From the NCBI GenBank assembly GCA_039602395.1, contig JBCNJP010000020.1, positions 21,120,483 to 21,184,482 of the forward strand: a stretch of DNA of 64,000 nucleotides, written 5' to 3'. Under the pieces are notes generated by a model. It worked only from the letters and a program-made list of their open reading frames with translations. It was not told where the DNA came from and made no database searches. Origin of the DNA: Deinandra increscens subsp. villosa. Taxonomy: Eukaryota; Streptophyta; Magnoliopsida; Asterales; Asteraceae. This document shows positions 58,326 through 64,000 of this stretch, piece after piece; within the stretch, counting starts at the first letter, position 1, and each line of letters opens with the position of its first letter. Made by a program: the position numbers and the translations under genes.

Positions 58326-58430
58326 TTAACTTGAACCCATGTTTATTTGCAGCATATTCAGCCTATAGTTACCCCTCTGCCAATCATGTAGAACCATCTT
58401 TGCTGCAGTCATCAGATCAGGTTCACCTCC
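58326..58430 (-). pseudogene. NUG2-like: Captured last exon piece of nucleolar/nuclear GTPase 2
   Basis: After an acceptor (TTTATACAG) the minus strand reads GGEPDLMTAAKMVLHDWQRG. This is the near-invariant C-terminal motif of NUG2/NOG2-family GTPases, which assemble the 60S ribosomal subunit. The following residues (NYRLNMLQ...) do not match the family's IPFFVPPP continuation, so only about 20 codons are retained before unrelated DNA and a TAA. The GTPase domain itself is absent, so no function is expected. The assignment relies on one short but highly distinctive motif. Confidence 0.8.
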
Positions 58431-58930
58431 CTGTATAAACAAAAACTGTTATAGTAAAGATTCACAGTTCTAAATAAAGATCATTTGTGTTAAATATAAT
58501 TATAAAAAATGTTCATTACAACAAAAAAAGCAGATTAGTTTGTGACATGCATCAAGTAGACATGTTGAGCAACTTTTGAGCATCAGTATGTATCCTTTTT
58601 AGATCAAATTTGTAAGTGAAATAGAGGTTGAGATGTACTAGATCCAAGAATCAAGAATTCTAAATGTATTTTATGCACGACAAGTGTGATTGAACATTAA
58701 AATTAAGATGTGTATTTAGGGTTCTTTACCCCCAAATATATGTGTATGTATGGTCTAAATAAATGAAGAAAAATACCTGTTGTGTTATAATCAACTTATA
58801 TAAATTTTTAGGTTCATTCATCTAGTGTGCTAGACAAACCAGTCAATTAAAACTCTCAAGTGTGCTAGACCAGTCAGATTCAAACACAGGAAAATAGCAG
58901 ATACACCAGTCAGTTTGGTACCTTAAATTT

Positions 58931-59318
58931 TTATGATTTGTTCTCCTCTTCATCCTCTTCAATCTTAGGAGCCAAGTAAAACTTTATGTAGAGAAACTGG
59001 CTCATTCATAGTAATGACAATAGCTTCTTCAGGCTGTGATCGAGTATACATTAGAACCATAAGCATGAAGAAAGATTTATCTAAGCAGATTTATGATGTA
59101 AACTAAAACATAAGCCTTGGTTTTAATAGACATGGGGTGAACAGGGCAAGCTGGGAAATACCTTGTAAGCCTAATATATTTGGGGGTCAAATTTGTCAAA
59201 ACTAGGAGCAATCAAATGTACCTTATCAACAGTTTTATCTGTCTACAAACGACATTTGCAGTACCAATATCACCTCTTGTTGAGAATTTCACACATTCCT
59301 TTGTCACAGAAATTACAA
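58931..59318 (-). pseudogene. PCNA-like: Captured PCNA 3' exons, internally deleted
   Basis: Exon 59318-59222 reads VVISVTKECVKFSTRGDIGT and ANVVCRQ up to a donor AAG/GTACAT. The next exon (59033-58931) starts after CACAG and reads PEEAIVITMNEPVSL, then jumps to YIKFYLAPKIEEDEEENKS and TAA. This is the C-terminal third of PCNA, the sliding clamp of DNA replication. About 45-50 residues between VSL and YIKF are deleted, and one base is lost after CRQ, which shifts the frame before the intron. The canonical intron between DK and PEEA is kept. The clamp cannot form; this is a transduplicated fragment. Confidence 0.9.
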
Positions 59319-59859
59319 CTACAAAACAAATACAACACATTAAGAACTTTTTCAAGTTCTCAAAACAGTAAATATCATCAAAATTAAGAGCAGAATCCAG
59401 TGATAAAAGCTACATGGTATCACCAATACTGGTACATAACTTTTATCGAGCTGTAGAAACGCAAAACCAAATATTAGTTTTTCAATGCCAGATGAACAAG
59501 AAGGTTTTATCCTGGTATTTGATGAATTCGTAACAAACAATTCATGGGGATCTACCACAATATTTTGAATAGAAAAAGTATGTTCAGTTTTCATGGGTAA
59601 CTAGAATCCTTGTTTTATATTACTACTGTTAAATTGTTCTTGAAGTTAGTCAACCTAAACTTAAATAAATTTATACAAATAGAATGGAGATGATACTTCT
59701 ATCTCCTACATTACTCTCAAAACTTTATGTTTTGCTTCCATGCTTCAAATTCAATCAGTCTTAATGAATGCAAACTAAAATTTCTATAATCTATTTCCTT
59801 TAATGTGCACAGCATACAAATAAAAGCTCAACATAAGTAGAAAGACCAAGACAACTCAC

Positions 59860-60541
59860 AGTTCGAATAAATGGTGCAGCTGGAATAAGAAGTTCGACAG
59901 TCTTTTGCAAACGCTTAATCTGACGAAGTGACTGAGTCCCCGGCCTAAAGCGATGGGGCTTCCTTGTTACTCCAGCTCCTGATCCTACATCCCAAAAACA
60001 CACAACACAGTCAGATACAATTTTCACAACACAAATCAAAATGTATGCAAACACTCACTCCCTGGAGCCTTCCTAGGGCTTTTTGCTGGCTGTCAAATTC
60101 AACAGAAACCAAAAATAAAATAAAACTGAATCACACTGCATCATCACCAAACCTTTCAAAGTAGGAACTAAATGAAAATAACTTAAAACTGAAACAAAAA
60201 GTAGAAACTAGAAAGTGCATACAGTGCTCTGTGAAGCAGATGCTCTGTCTGCAGATTTAGAGAAAGAGATAACATCAATGTTTCAATAATGAACCGTAAC
60301 CAGAAACGAGATCGATTCAAAACGTAGGCAAGCTAAAACACTCACTCTCTGGATCTGGATCTGGACCCGTTGTTCTCGGACTTTTCCTTGGCTGTCAAGC
60401 AACCAAAAAACGTCAGAGAAAACAAACGCTAACCGCTGATTACATGAAAACAACATAAAAACCGAAATGAGAGAGTAGTAGGAAGAACATTACCGTGCTC
60501 GTTTAAGTAGAAAAAACAGAGATCGAAACACTCACTACCAT
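59860..60541 (-). pseudogene. CENH3-like: Captured CENH3 5' exons (N-terminal tail to histone-fold start)
   Basis: Four exons with GT-AG borders and matching phases: 60391-60346 (PRKSPRTTGPDPDPE), 60248-60223 (RASASQST), 60089-60059 (PAKSPRKAPG) and 59984-59860 (RSGAGVTRKPHRFRPGT, LRQIKRLQKT, LLIPAAPFIRT). LLIPAAPFIR and the divergent Ser/Pro/Lys tail separate centromeric H3 from canonical H3, which has LLIRKLPFQR. CENH3 marks centromeric nucleosomes. A possible ATG lies at 60541 before a GTGAGT, and KRAR near 60505 may be another, damaged, exon. Exons after FIRT (the rest of the histone fold) are missing, so it is non-functional, though the visible exons have no stop. I did not find a known gene in 59352-59594, between this and PCNA. 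Confidence 0.88.
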
Positions 60542-60734
60542 CTCTTCTAGGGTTCCAAGTTCTACTTTTTGTTTAGTTTGATTTGAGGCGACGAACTGAT
60601 AATAATCTCAACGGAATGGAATGGAAAGGAAGAAGGCAACAAATTGTTGGTCCCCTTGAGTGCAGCATAACGATTTCATGATTCCTGTTGACACAACAGT
60701 TTCATCAGGGGAGGATAGAAGTCGTTGCAGGGGG

Positions 60735-60930
60735 AGGATAGAAAACTAGGGTTCCGTCAGCGGCGGTGTGGACGACGCCGTTGCAGGGGGTCGGTGGAGA
60801 GGCGGCCGGCTGACAGAGGCGGAGGAGAGGCGGCCGGTGGAGAGACGACCGGTGGAGAGTTTTTGTGAGCGGATGAGTTTTTGTGAGCGGGGGAGGCGGA
60901 GGAGAGTTTTTGTGAGCGGGAGAGTTTTAG
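60735..60930. repeat. GC-rich minisatellite-like patch
   Basis: Repeated words GGCGGCCGG(C/T)GGAGAG (three to four copies, 60800-60860) and GAGTTTTTGTGAGCGG (three copies, 60855-60925). It lies just upstream of the captured CENH3 on its strand, where a promoter or 5' UTR would be. Confidence 0.6.
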
Positions 60931-61231
60931 GGTTAAGGGAAAATATTTGGGGGAAAAATATTTGCGGGAGAAGTAGGTCAAATTTTGGGAAAAATTTTGG
61001 CGTAAAAAAAATAAAAAACGACACCAGCTTCTTGACACTCACATTATAAGTGTCCTCCGTGTTTTTTTTTTTTGAAATATGACAGAAATTCTTGACACTC
61101 AAAAATGCGCGTCATGAATTCTTAGGAATTACCTATAAATGACATTTTATTTTGACACTTCAGTTTTTGCACGTCAAGAATTATCGAGTGTCATCGTTCG
61201 CGTGTCAAGGAAAGCAGTTTTTGTAGTAGTG

Positions 61232-61263
61232 AGCGTTCATCAGCCTTTGCTTTGAACTTCCCC
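61232..61263 (-). pseudogene. Copia integrase piece upstream of the CACTA insertion
   Basis: Minus strand reads GKFKAKADER up to the AGC duplication; it continues in frame at 57874 (GYFVGYS). GKF..KADEG..GY is the conserved copia integrase C-terminal motif. Confidence 0.85.
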
Positions 61264-61763
61264 NNNNNNNNNNNNNNNNNNNNNNNNNNNNNNNNNNNNN
61301 NNNNNNNNNNNNNNNNNNNNNNNNNNNNNNNNNNNNNNNNNNNNNNNNNNNNNNNNNNNNNNNNNNNNNNNNNNNNNNNNNNNNNNNNNNNNNNNNNNNN
61401 NNNNNNNNNNNNNNNNNNNNNNNNNNNNNNNNNNNNNNNNNNNNNNNNNNNNNNNNNNNNNNNNNNNNNNNNNNNNNNNNNNNNNNNNNNNNNNNNNNNN
61501 NNNNNNNNNNNNNNNNNNNNNNNNNNNNNNNNNNNNNNNNNNNNNNNNNNNNNNNNNNNNNNNNNNNNNNNNNNNNNNNNNNNNNNNNNNNNNNNNNNNN
61601 NNNNNNNNNNNNNNNNNNNNNNNNNNNNNNNNNNNNNNNNNNNNNNNNNNNNNNNNNNNNNNNNNNNNNNNNNNNNNNNNNNNNNNNNNNNNNNNNNNNN
61701 NNNNNNNNNNNNNNNNNNNNNNNNNNNNNNNNNNNNNNNNNNNNNNNNNNNNNNNNNNNNNNN
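61264..61763. other. Assembly gap (500 N)
   Basis: Exactly 500 N. It hides gag, protease and most of integrase of the LTR2 copia, which should exceed 500 bp, so the gap is probably under-sized. Confidence 0.98.
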
Positions 61764-62916
61764 AAATCGTAAACTCGATTCTGGTCTTGAAAAATCGTAA
61801 ACACTCAAAGCATGAGTCTTGAATTCGTAAACCCGAATTTTGCAATCGTAAACTGTCAAAAAACACTTCTTGAAATCGTGAACACCAAATCGATGAAGAA
61901 CACCAAGAACACCAAGTCGTAAATGTTTTGGTCAAAAACTGCCTAAGCAATTAGTTGATCAAACTTTGTAAGTGAGGTAGAGTGTTTGATGAAATTAGCA
62001 AGAAAAATGCAAGTTTGAGTGTTGACACGAGGATGTAACGAGGGAAAATCCAGGAATCCTTCAGTATCCTTAAGGAGCCTAGCAAAAAACCTCGGGGGCC
62101 GGTTCAAAGTACCTGCCTCCTAAAACTTTTATATGATGAAAGTTTTTAGTACAAATGAAATGAGTTCGTATTCTAAGTGTTACAGAGAGTTTTGATAGCG
62201 CGTATCGTGTGTTGTGTGTTTTGAATGAATGACCTAGAGCTCGTTTAAATAGTCAAAAATACATTAACTAACTAGGCTAAAAACTAGGGATTGAGTCTTC
62301 AAGTCTTTGTGAACGTTGGAGTCAGTTACAACACGTCCCATAAAGCCTTGACCGAGTCTTTAGCCATCATTTACACGTCCCTTAATACATGCAATCAATT
62401 AACACACGTGGACAATTGTAACGGTTAATCGATAAATGTAGTTCAGGATCCTTTGAGCTTCTGGCGAGCATCCGGAAATAATATAACCAACTGTCCTATA
62501 TTTTGGGGATGCTCCTAACTAAGCCAATATGAACGTTGTGGACCACTTAGTCCACGTTCTATATCATTTGTCCGAGTCTTTAGGCTTGTCTACACGTTTC
62601 TTTGACCCTGCAATTAATAAGACACATGGGAAAAACAAACGGGTTAGTTGATAACTGTAATTCAGGATGCTCGAACCTGCCAGGATCCTGAACTTGCGTA
62701 AGGATATTGAACCATTAGAGCTTCCGGCCAGGATCCCGGATTATCAGCTCTAACAGTAAACACTCAAAAAATGCCCAGAAATTTATCGTAAACCCAGAAA
62801 ATAGCAGCAGATCCGTCGTAAACTTGAAGAGCAGCTCCCAAAACCTTCAAAAATTCGAACCTTTTCAGTAAAAACTTGAATCCAATACCGTGAGAACCTC
62901 GAATCAGTGATTCTTA
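61764..62916. repeat. TCGTAAAC motif array in copia leader (interrupted by solo LTR1)
   Basis: About eight copies of TCGTAAAC, with variants TTCGTAAAC and TCGTGAAC, lie at 61767-61923 and again at about 62790-62825. The solo LTR1 (61924-62755) lies between. On the element's strand the motif is GTTTACGA. The array fills the leader between the primer-binding site (62917) and gag. Confidence 0.75.
61924..62755 (-). mobile_element. Solo LTR1 with GTAAA target duplication
   Basis: 832 bp, TGTTTTGGTC to GCTCTAACA on plus, flanked by GTAAA on both sides (61919-61923 and 62756-62760). It is near-identical to 47163-47994, which lacks the duplication on its inner side. Confidence 0.92.
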
Positions 62917-62928
62917 GCTCTGATACCA
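62917..62928 (-). promoter_or_regulatory. Primer-binding site, tRNA-iMet (LTR2, copy 2)
   Basis: Minus strand TGGTATCAGAGC, two bases from the LTR2 end. Confidence 0.9.
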
Positions 62929-62930
62929 AT

Positions 62931-63384
62931 TGTTGGTCCGGGATCAACAACCGTTCACGATATCTTGATCTCGAACAAGTGCGGAATCCTTGTACGAGAT
63001 TGATTCAAGAGAAAGTAGATGAAATAGACTTGATATGAGTGATAAACAACACAAAAAGATCAAATCTTGAATAAAGAACAATCAAACTTTCTTGAGATGA
63101 AGATTACGATCGGAAATACAAGAGAGTATGCAGAAATCGTAAACCAACAACTAACTAAAACATAAACTAGGTGGGTTTATATACTACCCATTACAAAAAC
63201 CTAAATCCAATCATAAACCCATTACAAAAAGCCCGGCCCAGTAAGCCCAAATCGTAACCATGAGAAGCCCAAAACAAACTAAGCCCAATCTAATGTTCAT
63301 GCCTCATAAAGTATAGCCCAACAGCCTTCAAAATAATCCGCCAGGTGATGATTTAATACACAAGCCACAAATTATTCCCTTACA
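62931..63384 (-). mobile_element. LTR2, 5' LTR (454 bp) of the minus-strand copia
   Basis: Same ends as 48170-48624. It is the 5' LTR of the element whose leader, gap and pol follow down to 55640. Confidence 0.85.
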
Positions 63385-63963
63385 TATACGTGACCATATA
63401 ATACCAAAGGCCACGCTTTTGATATTTTAATGTGGCCGTTGCCACCCTTTGGCCACGCGTATTGGGACAAAATGTATGATTTCAGCAACCGATTTGGCCA
63501 TGTTTTTTTATAACATATGTGGCTAAAACACAAATATACGTGACCATATATTACCAAAGGCCACGCTTTTGATATTTTAACGTGGCCGTTGCCACCCTTT
63601 CGCCACGCGTACTGGGATAAAATGTATGATTTCAGCAACCCTTTGGCCACGTATTTTTATAATGTATGTGGCTAAAACAAAAATATATGTGATCATATAA
63701 TACCAAAGGCCACGTTAAACAAACACATGTGGCCGTTGGGACCCTTTGGCCACGCTTTCTGGAAGAATTGTTTGATTACAGCAATAATTATTGGTACCCT
63801 TTAGCCACGCTTCTAGGTGGCTTCAACCACTAATATTGTAACGTGGCCGTAGGATACATAAGGTGACGGGACCTTTGGTGTCGATTGGAATGGAAAAAAA
63901 ACGTGACCAAACACCTTTGGTCACGGTTTTTTTCCGTGGCCAAAGGTGAATTTTGACGTAGTG
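63385..63963. mobile_element. CACTA element end, second copy
   Basis: Same ~148-bp tandem units and the terminal GGTGAATTTTGACGTAGTG at 63963. It carries the LTR2 insertion at the same base as copy 1. Confidence 0.7.
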
Positions 63964-64000
63964 AACACATTCATACAAGAAATACACCAAGGGAGCCAAT

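Larger units (their letters stand above)
57875..61231. mobile_element. Non-autonomous CACTA (3357 bp) carrying captured gene fragments
   Basis: Perfect 17-bp terminal inverted repeats CACTACTACAAAAACTG, 3-bp duplication AGC (57872-57874 and 61232-61234). Subterminal repeats are palindromic: TTGACGCGCAAATGCGCGTCAA-like units at 57935-58120, and CTTGACAC / CGCGTCA words at 61030-61215. There is no transposase. The interior (58326-60541) holds, all on the minus strand and with splice sites, pieces of CENH3, PCNA and nucleolar GTPase 2. It sits in the copia integrase. Confidence 0.95.
61924..64000. repeat. Segmental duplication, copy 2 (partner 47163-49240)
   Basis: Same content and junctions as copy 1, differing by scattered substitutions and 1-bp indels. 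It runs off the window. Confidence 0.92.

Noticed and set aside
59352..59594. 80-codon minus-strand ORF between the captured CENH3 and PCNA pieces
   Set aside because: It resembles neither gene nor any family I know; hydrophobic tail and AT-rich composition fit intron or filler DNA.
58931..60541. An intact host PCNA or CENH3 gene
   Set aside because: Exons are missing, PCNA has an internal deletion and a lost base, and everything lies within CACTA ends with a target duplication.

Overview
This is nuclear DNA from a flowering plant, almost certainly a eudicot. It is AT-rich and carries tRNA-iMet primer-binding sites and nested Ty1-copia, Ty3-gypsy, CACTA and hAT-type elements. It also holds captured fragments of plant CENH3, PCNA and a nucleolar GTPase. 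The retroelement gag and accessory ORF types resemble those I remember from Asteraceae (lettuce-like genomes), but that placement is recall and could not be checked here. I see no intact ordinary host gene; the window is a nest of transposons inside transposons. Three 500-N runs (14867-15366, 38037-38536, 61264-61763) are assembly gaps of unknown true size.

Layout. 1-6511: a minus-strand, multi-exon CACTA-associated gene (plant transposase, Ptta/En/Spm type) split by a 4.17-kb solo LTR with a perfect 5-bp target duplication. The LTR itself holds a foldback element and an array of short palindromes. 7278-14370: the 3' half of a minus-strand SIRE-like copia element: 3' LTR, polypurine tract, two related extra ORFs downstream of pol, then RNase H and RT remnants; a 287-bp hAT MITE sits at the pol end. 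15367-26625: three near-identical 3.5-kb tandem units (LTR plus defective gag), closed by a fourth LTR. 26626-28413: the 5' end of another minus-strand copia element whose leader carries a repeated GCGTACCA motif. 28414-32783: mostly unassigned, with two degraded copies of a B3-like coding segment. 32784-37691: the 3' part of a minus-strand gypsy element.

38539-44897: a plus-strand, gag-only LTR retrotransposon. By eye its two 543-bp LTRs are identical, so it inserted very recently; its leader holds seven regularly spaced hairpins with compensatory changes. 44898-49240: LTR1-family LTRs in inverted orientation around a gag fragment, then the 5' end of an LTR2-family copia inserted in a CACTA element; the last 2.1 kb recurs at 61924-64000. 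49205-55639: a gypsy element (minus) split by a 3.15-kb solo LTR with a 5-bp duplication. 55640-63384: an LTR2-family copia element (minus) with an open RT-RNase H frame, interrupted in its integrase by a 3357-bp CACTA element (57875-61231). That CACTA carries spliced-gene fragments of CENH3, PCNA and nucleolar GTPase 2.

How the parts relate. The gag-only element and the LTR2 copia share LTR ends and primer-binding site, so the second family is a plausible helper for the first. Three separate copia-type elements here carry a short-motif array between primer-binding site and gag, each with a different motif. Nested order can be read from target duplications: host elements are oldest; the CACTA, the solo LTRs and the gag-only element are younger.
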